This document shows, in pieces, positions 1-6,216 of a DNA stretch of 22,063 bases (positions within the stretch are counted from its first letter, which is position 1; each line of letters opens with the position of its first letter). The stretch covers positions 1 to 22,063 of the forward strand of contig CAJOLG010000005.1 of assembly GCA_905235315.1 (NCBI GenBank), given 5' to 3'. The position numbers were made by a program, and so were the translations under genes. The notes beneath the pieces are model-generated. The model searched no databases, was not told where the DNA came from, and saw nothing but the letters and a program-made list of their open reading frames with translations. This stretch comes from an uncultured Solobacterium sp. GTDB taxonomy: Bacteria; Bacillota_I; Bacilli_A; Erysipelotrichales; Erysipelotrichaceae.

Positions 1-2780
1 CCGGAAGCAGGCTGCGTGCCTGATGTTGACCATGCATACGATACAGGAGAAGTACCTTCTATTCTTGAGGTGATGTTAAACCCAGAGGCACTCGCAATCT
101 GATATCCGAACGATCCAGCCTCGGTATATACACCATCGGTATCCGGATCTTCTACATAAAGGTGAATCGTGGTATTTGAAGAATTGGTCCGATAAGTACC
201 AATGTAATTTGGTGAAGGATTCATTCGTGCCGCGCTGCCGGATCCTTCAATGTAGTTAATACTGCTGGATCCGAACAGGTTTCCGTTAAACGATGCCAGA
301 TAGGCAACGCTGTACCAGGTGCTGTCAGTCGGCCAGGAATATCCGTACATTGACAAAGGCTGACCATATAACCCCGTGAACCCATTCAAAAACACATACC
401 GGTAAGTAGCACCATTAATCCTCTCATAAAAATTAATAGTGAACAGCGCCCGGTCATAGTACACATTGACAACCGTATTGCCTGTTGCGTCTACTTCGTT
501 TCCAGCCGCTCCGGCACCATTCAAAATCTTATAAGTGCGGTATTCAAACGCATGGCAGGCAGAAGATGTTTCTCTGAGATCTGTTACCCCAAAATCCCTG
601 TTTTTCAGGTTCTTATACTGATTCATCACGGCATCCGTGATGGCAGTGCCGACCGGAACATTCTCGATTGAATAAGTTTTTACATAGTCATATGTCTTAT
701 TATCATCGGCCGCATCTTTATCATCTGTTACTCTCTGTGCCCAGATGATTACCTTATAGTCTGCAGTCGAACTTGCATTCCAATGCGCATAGACCGTAGT
801 TTCAGCAGTTAATTCCTGATTGAAATTAAACGCTTGACCGCCTGTGGCACTAGTAAACCATCCGGCAAACGTATAGCCCGGGCGAGTCGGATCTTCCGGC
901 TTAGCTGCTGCTGCTGTTTCTCCGGACGGAACGAATGCCGGCGGAGTATAAGATGCGCCGCCTGTTCCCGTACCGCCATCGTTCTCATCGAAGTGCAGCC
1001 AGTTACCATTGCCGATTTTCGCCACAAGAGTCGTATCATCGGAGATCGTAATCGAAGCACCGTTCTTATAAACGGGTTCTTCTGTACCTTTGACTACCCA
1101 TCCGATCAGGCCCTGTGTAGATTCAGGAGGTGCATATGACGCGTTGACCGTTGCGGTCAGTGTATCTTCTGTACCTGTTACAGCATCTGTCTTGAAAACG
1201 ATTCCGTTTTCATCTTCGTAATAAAGATTATAAACAGTGTTAAAAACCGCAAAATAACTCAGAGACTGGCCATCCCTCACGCCCAAATTCAGAATGTCAG
1301 CGACAACATTTCTGATCTCAGTGATCGTTTCTGGGGTGGTACTTTCGTATTGAGCCCATCCTGCAAAAGTTTTATGTTCTGCATATGGTACACCCGGATC
1401 ATAGAGAACCTGTTCCAGGTCATCGCCTTTTTTGACATATATGGAAGCGATCTCTTCGCCACCGTTCTTGAACGTTACAAGCAGTCTTGCGTCATCGCCT
1501 GTTTCGACAACAACATAGATGGAGAACGCATCCGCATCGAATTCGGCAGTGACACCTGAAATTACAGCATCTTCTTTAATTTCGACATTGCCGTCGTCTT
1601 CGATATGCGCTACCGAAAGGTTTCCTTCCATACCGTAGGCTTTCATTTCAACCTTTACAGACTTGCCGTCCGCCGGCTCAAGCTCAGAACCGTCCGGTCC
1701 GCGGAAGGTGATATCAACCGCTTTGACTTTTTTGACCGTTTCGTCCGTTACTGCTTCAATCGCATCAATGACTTCCTCTTCCGCGACCGGTGTCACCACC
1801 ATGGTGGATCCCATCGGGAATGCGCCTTCGGTATCCGTCACTCTTACAAAGAGTTTGTTGGCATCGACATACTGCTGGTAGACCTGTGTTTCGAATACTT
1901 CTGTATTTGTATTCTTTTCAAATACCGCAGTGAATACTGTGTCCGCATAGAGCCGGCCGCTGCCGTTCTTATTCAGATTCGCTGCTGCTGTCTCTGCCGT
2001 CAGCACCGCATCTTCAGAAATCTTTTCTTCTCCTTTATACCAGCCGCTGAAGGTATAGCCTTCTGCTGCAGCTGCTGTGGATCCGAAAATACCGCTCGTG
2101 CTTAAAACCTGCGCATCCTGGCCTGCCGGATCAACGGTCCCGCCTTCCTGTGCAGTATAAACAACGAAATATCTCTGATTTTCATCCGGTCGGAAGATTG
2201 CCGTGTACTCATCATTCGCAAGTTCTTCCGGTATGAATGAGGATTCGCTCGTGAAGAATTCACCGTTCTTATCCCACTCCGCAAAAGCATAGCCTTCTTC
2301 TGCTTCTGCCCATACTGCCTGGAGCTCGCCTGCGTCAGTGACAGTCAGTTCAACTGCTCTGCCGGATCCGCCGTTTCCCAGGAAAACCGTACCGTTACCT
2401 TCGGCCGCAACAAATGTCAAAGTATATTCCGGTATTGTTTCCGGTATTTCTTCGACCGCCGGCTCAGGTTCTTCTTCCAAAATCAGCTCCGGTGTCTCAA
2501 CCGGCTCTGATTCCTCCGGCACAATGGTTTCTTCCGCTTCCGGTTCTTCCTGTAAGGCCGGTTCTTCCTGTAAGGCCGGCTCTTCCTGTAAGGCCGGCTC
2601 TTCCTGTAAGGCCGGTTCTTCCTGTAAGACCGGTTCTTGGATTTCTGTTCCGTCGGGCTCAGTGCCGCTCCTCACAACAGCCGCATTCAAAAGCGTGGTA
2701 CTGTTTGACAACATTACCATAGCTGCCATGAAGGAAGCGCTGAGGCGCCGGACAATTAACCTTTCCTCACGTTTTTCCAT
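1..2780 (-). CDS. Large InlB-repeat surface protein, N-terminal part (runs off the left edge)
   Basis: This is a secreted cell-surface protein, probably an adhesin; 926 residues are visible with no stop before the window edge. The ATG at 2780 follows GGAGG by about 6 nt. Residues 1-34 form a signal peptide (basic start, then hydrophobic SFMAAMVMLSNS). Residues 50-80 are acidic Gln/Glu/Pro repeats. Two bacterial beta-repeat domains follow (about 118-195 and 200-285), each with the GYxFxxW pattern. A domain with VDITFRGPDGSELEP and FSIYVVV (about 293-420) resembles a module common in Gram-positive adhesins. InlB/Listeria-Bacteroides repeats follow near 430-475 and 620-660 (GYTFAGWFTS, then VYAHW). 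A segment near 670-780 contains DYVKTYSIE and VVNVYYDRALF. The wall anchor, expected at the C-terminus, is outside the window, so sortase attachment is not shown. The ligand is unknown. Confidence 0.9.
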   Translation of the reverse strand, partial: MEKREERLIVRRLSASFMAAMVMLSNSTTLLNAAVVRSGTEPDGTEIQEPVLQEEPALQEEPALQEEPALQEEPALQEEPEAEETIVPEESEPVETPELILEEEPEPAVEEIPETIPEYTLTFVAAEGNGTVFLGNGGSGRAVELTVTDAGELQAVWAEAEEGYAFAEWDKNGEFFTSESSFIPEELANDEYTAIFRPDENQRYFVVYTAQEGGTVDPAGQDAQVLSTSGIFGSTAAAAEGYTFSGWYKGEEKISEDAVLTAETAAANLNKNGSGRLYADTVFTAVFEKNTNTEVFETQVYQQYVDANKLFVRVTDTEGAFPMGSTMVVTPVAEEEVIDAIEAVTDETVKKVKAVDITFRGPDGSELEPADGKSVKVEMKAYGMEGNLSVAHIEDDGNVEIKEDAVISGVTAEFDADAFSIYVVVETGDDARLLVTFKNGGEEIASIYVKKGDDLEQVLYDPGVPYAEHKTFAGWAQYESTTPETITEIRNVVADILNLGVRDGQSLSYFAVFNTVYNLYYEDENGIVFKTDAVTGTEDTLTATVNASYAPPESTQGLIGWVVKGTEEPVYKNGASITISDDTTLVAKIGNGNWLHFDENDGGTGTGGASYTPPAFVPSGETAAAAKPEDPTRPGYTFAGWFTSATGGQAFNFNQELTAETTVYAHWNASSTADYKVIIWAQRVTDDKDAADDNKTYDYVKTYSIENVPVGTAITDAVMNQYKNLKNRDFGVTDLRETSSACHAFEYRTYKILNGAGAAGNEVDATGNTVVNVYYDRALFTINFYERINGATYRYVFLNGFTGLYGQPLSMYGYSWPTDSTWYSVAYLASFNGNLFGSSSINYIEGSGSAARMNPSPNYIGTYRTNSSNTTIHLYVEDPDTDGVYTEAGSFGYQIASASGFNITSRIEGTSPVSYAWSTSGTQPAS
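2542..2631 (-). repeat. Five 18-bp tandem repeats coding for ALQEEP
   Basis: Five consecutive 18-bp units (plus-strand consensus GGYTCTTCCTGTAAGGCC) lie in the surface-protein gene just after the signal peptide. They differ only by a C/T in position 3 and one G-to-A change in the last unit. Being in frame, each copy adds LQEEPA (LQEEPV in the first). Near-identical units indicate recent expansion by slippage or recombination. The encoded acidic, Pro-rich stretch probably acts as a flexible spacer. Confidence 0.95.
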
Positions 2781-3312
2781 ATATTCCCTCCTTACCCTAC
2801 TAACAGGGGAACATTTCATCATTACAAAATACACCTGTTCAAAACGGTGATTTATTATAATATACGTTTATTAATTAAATGATAAACGGATTTGTGACAA
2901 AAATCTGCATGTTTTCCTCCTATCTGTATATAAAATATACGTTTTCAGCGGATTCCATGCCCGCATACAGGGTACATTCGGCTGACCGCCTCTTTTTTCC
3001 GCATCCATGCATTTTATTCATGCACTCTCTTTTCCCCGTTACTGTCACGCAGTCAAACCCGGTTTCATGCAGGGAACAGAACCTTTCGGCCACCGCCTGA
3101 AGTACGATCGGCGAAGCGAAAAGAACAGCCCGCTGATCTGCACCCTGCAGGTTAACGAGCTGCCTCCTGCTGTTTTTTCAGGCAAACCGACTCTCTGCCG
3201 TTTCTGTTCTGCCGCATAGACATTGCCGTACCGGACCGGCAGAATACCCAAGGTCTGTATACCGCAAAAGACACTTTGCGGGTATGATGATAAAAACGGA
3301 GATTAACTGTTT
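2781..3312. other. Intergenic region, no convincing gene
   Basis: This 532-nt gap separates the divergent surface-protein gene and the 96-residue membrane protein gene. The left end holds the promoter and inverted repeat described separately. Short open frames between 2879 and 3251 on both strands have no ribosome binding site and no protein-like composition. A TATGAT at 3283-3288 could be the -10 of the rightward gene, but no matching -35 is seen. Confidence 0.5.
2854..2888 (-). promoter_or_regulatory. Probable promoter and operator-like inverted repeat for the surface-protein gene
   Basis: On the minus strand a perfect TATAAT lies at 2859-2854, about 74 nt before the start codon. Just upstream, CGTTTAT (2865-2871) and ATAAACG (2882-2888) form a 7-bp inverted repeat with a 10-nt AT-rich centre. 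It occupies the spacer and -35 region. No good -35 hexamer is visible, so an activator or repressor site is plausible. The 11-mer AATATACGTTT at 2859-2869 recurs at 2934-2944. Confidence 0.45.
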
Positions 3313-3603
3313 ATGAAAGACAAACGATGGATCCTCTGGCTGATCGGATTATGCATCGGGTTTCTGATCGGATTTGTAAAACTGATCGTCGTCTACCCGA
3401 ACCAGAAACAAAATTTTGAGAAGGTTCCCCGCTTTGCGGTATCCGGTACGACCGTAACCTTCCGCACGGTCAGCCTGACGGATGATATGACTGTGAAAGT
3501 CAGCGCAAATGTGGATAATCTCGAACAGATCAGTGAAACCGAATACCGTTTTACCATGCCGTTTCATAACGTCTATCTTGACGCAAAGATCGTTCAGGAA
3601 TAG
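3313..3603 (+). CDS. Small membrane-anchored protein of unknown function (96 aa)
   Basis: I do not recognise the family. Residues 6-28 form one hydrophobic segment (WILWLIGLCIGFLIGFVKLIVV) after a basic MKDKR start, which suggests a membrane anchor or uncleaved signal with the rest outside. The remaining 65 residues are polar and beta-rich in pattern, with alternating Val/Thr in SGTTVTFRTVSLTD, and contain no Cys. GGAG lies about 11 nt before the ATG, a long spacing. The gene stands alone, divergent from the surface protein and upstream of tRNA-Leu. The downstream CCCT-TTGTTTC-AGGG hairpin (about 3604-3620) has no T tail, so no clear terminator is seen. Confidence 0.65.
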   Translation: MKDKRWILWLIGLCIGFLIGFVKLIVVYPNQKQNFEKVPRFAVSGTTVTFRTVSLTDDMTVKVSANVDNLEQISETEYRFTMPFHNVYLDAKIVQE

Positions 3604-3672
3604 CCCTTTGTTTCAGGGATGGCAGAACATTCTTTTTTCCTGTCCGCACGTGCGTTTATGACCCCTGCTCCA

Positions 3673-3701
3673 TTGCCAAGAACGCGTTCTTTTACTACAA
3701 T
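3673..3701 (+). promoter_or_regulatory. Promoter of tRNA-Leu with a palindrome in its spacer
   Basis: TTGCCA (3673-3678) and TACAAT (3696-3701) each match the sigma-A consensus at 5 of 6 bases. They are 17 nt apart and end 9 nt before the tRNA. The spacer begins with the perfect 14-bp palindrome AAGAACGCGTTCTT (3678-3691), overlapping the last base of the -35. It could be an operator, or the hairpin of an upstream terminator with a TTTT tail at 3690-3693. Confidence 0.75.
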
Positions 3702-3710
3702 AAGAGCCAT

Positions 3711-3794
3711 GCCCCAGTGATGGAATTGGTAGACGTAGGGGACTCAAAATCCCCCGGCAGCGATGCCGTGCCGGTTCGAGTCCGGCCTGGGGCA
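3711..3794 (+). tRNA. tRNA-Leu, anticodon CAA
   Basis: The cloverleaf is complete. The acceptor stem is GCCCCAG (3711-3717) with CTGGGGC (3787-3793), and the discriminator A is at 3794. The anticodon stem GGGGA/TCCCC encloses the loop CTCAAAA, with CAA at 3745-3747, which reads UUG. The long variable arm CGGCAGCGATGCCG is typical of a class II leucine tRNA. The T arm contains GGTTCGAGTCC. No CCA is encoded; the next bases are CG. Confidence 0.97.
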
Positions 3795-3810
3795 CGCTGT
3801 CTTTTCCGGG

Positions 3811-3841
3811 ACGCTTTGACCAATGCGCAAAGCGTTTTTTT
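3811..3841 (+). terminator. Intrinsic terminator of tRNA-Leu
   Basis: The stem ACGCTTTG (3811-3818) pairs perfectly with CAAAGCGT (3828-3835) and is followed by a run of T to 3841. The T run overlaps the stop codon of the convergent ArdC-like gene. Confidence 0.9.
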
Positions 3842-4718
3842 ATGCCGCAAAACGCGATGGATGCCCGAGAATATCCTCGATCCGCGAGGAAGGAAGTTCT
3901 TCTGCCGGAATCCCCGTATTTTCCGGATGCCGCAGGGATTCGATCCTTCGGATCAGATGATCGCTTGCGCTGCGGATACGCTCCATGGATGCCCGCAGTT
4001 CAGGAAGCTCCCGGGTGCTGCTGTAGCCCGCAAGATACCCGAAGGAGTACTCTCCGGTATCGAGACCGAAATGATCGCAGATAATGTAGGCGATACTCTC
4101 TGCTTCGATCTCTTTCTGTTCCCTGCTCAGCGTCTCACCGCCCGCACTGCTGCTGTGCAGACAGGCGTGCGCGATTTCATGGACAAGCGTTTTAACCGTC
4201 TGCAGCTGCGTCATCCCTTCCCGGATTTCAATCACTCCCTGATCATCCCGGTAACAGCCGTGCGCATTGCTCAACCCTGCCTCGAATACGACCGGTACCG
4301 GGGAAACCAGCTTCAGCTGCGCAAGAAACGCCTCATAGTCCGATACCGTTCCGTCCAGCGTATCGTTCATGTACGTCGGCAGCGGATCCCCTTCCGTCTG
4401 GCTGATATCGAATACCGGGATCGTCCGGAAGTGAATCTCTTCGTGTTCTTCCGTTTCCGGCCCGGTTTCTTTCCGAACCGGTGCCAGAATCCGGATGCCC
4501 TTCTCTCCCTGCTTCACATGGCGGCCGAACCGTCTGCGCCAGGTGTGATATCCCGCCACAAGCGTCGCATCCGGTTTCTGTTCAAATATCAGCATACAGT
4601 TATTCAGGCTGTAGGCATGAAAATGCGACATGGTCTTGAGATACTCCCGGTAGCGGGATGAGTCATACACCTCCCGGATTCCCTTCTCGATTGTCTGAAA
4701 CACTTCATTGAATTCCAT
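3840..4718 (-). CDS. ArdC-type N-terminal domain / zinc metallopeptidase protein (292 aa)
   Basis: Residues 1-82 resemble the ArdC N-terminal single-stranded-DNA-binding domain: FNEVFQTIEKGIREVYDSS, then SLNNCMLIFEQKPDATLVAGYHTW and GEKGIRILAPV. The C-terminal half is a zincin: HEIAH at 180-184 supplies the two zinc His and the catalytic Glu, and Glu205/207 in EIEAESIAY is the likely third ligand. The ATG at 4718 follows AGGAGGTG at good spacing; the frame extends 25 residues further up but without a ribosome site. In known cases this architecture belongs to plasmids and integrative conjugative elements, as antirestriction or relaxosome-associated proteins. Here no other mobilisation gene is adjacent; it sits alone beside tRNA-Leu, a common integration target, so it is probably an element remnant. 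The peptidase substrate is unknown. Confidence 0.85.
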   Translation of the reverse strand: MEFNEVFQTIEKGIREVYDSSRYREYLKTMSHFHAYSLNNCMLIFEQKPDATLVAGYHTWRRRFGRHVKQGEKGIRILAPVRKETGPETEEHEEIHFRTIPVFDISQTEGDPLPTYMNDTLDGTVSDYEAFLAQLKLVSPVPVVFEAGLSNAHGCYRDDQGVIEIREGMTQLQTVKTLVHEIAHACLHSSSAGGETLSREQKEIEAESIAYIICDHFGLDTGEYSFGYLAGYSSTRELPELRASMERIRSASDHLIRRIESLRHPENTGIPAEELPSSRIEDILGHPSRFAA

Positions 4719-4804
4719 AAAAAACACCTCCTGCACTCTCCTTATAGTGGTTTGAGCACCGGCTCCCGCACGGTTTTCGGAAGTGTTTTTCATTCATCGA
4801 AAAA

Positions 4805-4828
4805 CGCAGACATGGTATAATTTCTGCG
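4805..4828 (+). promoter_or_regulatory. Extended -10 promoter flanked by an inverted repeat
   Basis: TGGTATAAT (4813-4821) is an extended -10 with a perfect hexamer at 4816-4821. No convincing -35 is present. CGCAGA (4805-4810) and TCTGCG (4823-4828) form a perfect inverted repeat around the -10, extending with one mismatch to 9 bp per arm. A repressor bound there would block transcription of the FakA-like gene at 4850. Confidence 0.55.
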
Positions 4829-4849
4829 GTTAAAGGAGAGATTATCATT

Positions 4850-5107
4850 ATGGAACAGTTAGAGTTCAAATTTGATACCCAGCTTCTCATTGACGGAGAA
4901 GATCTTGATGAAGATGTCATCCACGATTATATTCTGGAGCACTTCAAAGGCGACTGCCTGCTTGTGGTCGGGGATGATACCCTGATCAAGATTCACTTCC
5001 ACACCAACGAGCCGTGGCAGATTCTCGAGTACGGACAGTCGATCGGTGATATCTATGATGTCGTTGTGGAAAACATGCAGCGGCAGGAAGAAGGCCTCAA
5101 GGGCTGA
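4850..5107 (+). CDS. Free-standing FakA/YloV-like domain protein (85 aa)
   Basis: The protein matches the segment of FakA/YloV (the fatty-acid kinase and DAK2-type family) that follows the kinase domain. Diagnostic stretches are FKFDTQLLIDGEDLDED, GDCLLVVGDDTLIKIHFHTNEP and the closing EYGQSIGDIYDVVVENMQRQ. In full-length FakA, VVGD...KVHVHT lies in a region thought to bind the FakB partner. Here the phosphoryl-transfer kinase domain is missing, so by itself the protein cannot be a kinase; a binding or regulatory role is inferred. The ATG follows AAAGGAG with an 11-nt gap. The gene has its own promoter and a strong terminator, so it is monocistronic, and its start is complete. It could be a decayed paralogue, but the clean signals argue for a working gene. 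Confidence 0.75.
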   Translation: MEQLEFKFDTQLLIDGEDLDEDVIHDYILEHFKGDCLLVVGDDTLIKIHFHTNEPWQILEYGQSIGDIYDVVVENMQRQEEGLKG

Positions 5108-5131
5108 GCGAACTTCCGATTGTATCCAAAG

Positions 5132-5158
5132 AAAGGGTTCCTGCGGGAACCTTTTTTT
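5132..5158 (+). terminator. Intrinsic terminator of the FakA-like gene
   Basis: GGTTCC (5136-5141) pairs with GGAACC (5146-5151) around a TGCG loop, followed by seven T (5152-5158). Upstream A residues extend the stem. It lies 25 nt after the stop codon. Confidence 0.9.
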
Positions 5159-5164
5159 CGGCCG

Positions 5165-5188
5165 AAAAAAAATCTCCGGAACCGGAGA
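5165..5188 (-). terminator. Intrinsic terminator of the CPBP-like gene
   Basis: On the minus strand TCTCCG (5188-5183) pairs with CGGAGA (5178-5173) around GTTC, followed by eight T (5172-5165). It lies about 12 nt after the stop codon of the gene at 5200 and back-to-back with the opposing terminator. Confidence 0.9.
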
Positions 5189-5199
5189 CTGTCTTTTGT

Positions 5200-6129
5200 T
5201 CAGATCTTCAGTGTCAGCACCACATTGATGACAAACAGCACAATGCACAGCAGGATGGAAAAGCTTGTCAGCAGGATGCGCCAGAGCTTCCACTCGGTGG
5301 CGCCGTAACGGATCATGTAGGTATCGACCCGTTTCTGAAACACAAACAGACCGGCAATCACATACATCAGAACAATCACGATCGTGATCACCCAGAGATA
5401 ATTGCCGGGGATGACCTCCAGCGCAAACAGGACGGTTTCAACCGCGATATGGACCCAGATTGCCGGCCGGATGGAATGATACCGCAGGGTAATCAGGGAG
5501 AGAAACCAGCCCAGGACAAACGCCGGGATCGCATCGACGAGACTCGGCTGTGCGATCGCATATAACATGGCAGCGCCGAGCACACCGAAGTATCTTCCGT
5601 AATGGCCGAGCTGACGCTGAATGATACCGCGGAAAATATACTCATCACAGATCGGTTTGATAAAGCAGAACAGCACCAGATAAACCAGGTTTTTGATCAG
5701 GTTCTCCCGGGTTGAAAAGTCACCCAGGAAGGAATAGATCATCGACTCGGTGTGGAAGAAAAAGTAGAACAGCGTGCACAGCGAGGTGACCGCAAGATAG
5801 ATACAGATCCCGATACAGATCAGCGCCAGGACCCGGTCAAAGCGGAGCCGCGGATTGCGCAGATAATCCCGGATATCCAAATGGAGAAAGGCAGCGGAAA
5901 TACTGAACGGAATCAGGGTCACAAACAGCAGGCCCGCTCCCAGTAACAGAAGGCTCGCAAACTCTTCATCAAATCCGAAGAGGAGCTCCGGAAAGCGCGA
6001 AAAAAGTGCGTGCGACCCGTACCGCACACCCATGAACACAAGAATATATATCAGCAGTGACCGCCCGAAATGGTTGATCTGCTTCCTTGCCTGTTTTGTC
6101 GTAATGACGACAGGTGCTTTACTTTCCAT
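5200..6129 (-). CDS. CPBP-family (CAAX protease-like) membrane protein with altered active-site motifs (309 aa)
   Basis: A polytopic membrane protein with about eight hydrophobic segments between residues 24 and 307. FIKPICDEYIFRGIIQRQLG at about 156-175 matches motif 1 of CPBP intramembrane metalloproteases (EExxxR), here D162-E163-xxx-R167. The usual FxxxH motif is replaced by YAIAQ (190-194), so the second-motif His is Gln. His227 in WVHIAVE fits the third motif. In the family these residues bind zinc and drive proteolysis (CAAX processing, or bacteriocin self-immunity in Gram-positives). The substitutions suggest altered or lost peptidase activity. The ATG follows GGAG by about 8 nt. The gene is monocistronic, ending in the terminator at 5165-5188. 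It is too far from the double-glycine peptides at 20.8-22 kb to be linked to them. Confidence 0.82.
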   Translation of the reverse strand: MESKAPVVITTKQARKQINHFGRSLLIYILVFMGVRYGSHALFSRFPELLFGFDEEFASLLLLGAGLLFVTLIPFSISAAFLHLDIRDYLRNPRLRFDRVLALICIGICIYLAVTSLCTLFYFFFHTESMIYSFLGDFSTRENLIKNLVYLVLFCFIKPICDEYIFRGIIQRQLGHYGRYFGVLGAAMLYAIAQPSLVDAIPAFVLGWFLSLITLRYHSIRPAIWVHIAVETVLFALEVIPGNYLWVITIVIVLMYVIAGLFVFQKRVDTYMIRYGATEWKLWRILLTSFSILLCIVLFVINVVLTLKI

Positions 6130-6173
6130 TCAAGAACTCCGTGAAACGGTTCTTATTATATTAAAAACGCAAT

Positions 6174-6198
6174 AAAAAAGGAAGAGCAGTGCCCTTCC
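6174..6198 (-). terminator. Intrinsic terminator of the EF-G-like operon
   Basis: On the minus strand GGAAGGGC (6198-6191) pairs with GCTCTTCC (6187-6180), including one G-T pair, around ACT, followed by TTTTTT (6179-6174). It lies 18 nt after the EF-G-like stop codon. Confidence 0.9.
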
Positions 6199-6216
6199 CT
6201 TTCAAAGCCTGAATGC

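Noticed and set aside
2338..2850. Plus-strand frame with SSCKAG repeats
   Set aside because: The repeats are the reverse reading of the ALQEEP units in the surface protein, which has a signal peptide and ribosome site. The plus frame has neither.
3007..3251. Overlapping short frames on both strands in the intergenic region
   Set aside because: No ribosome binding sites, no protein-like pattern, and the two strands compete for the same bases.
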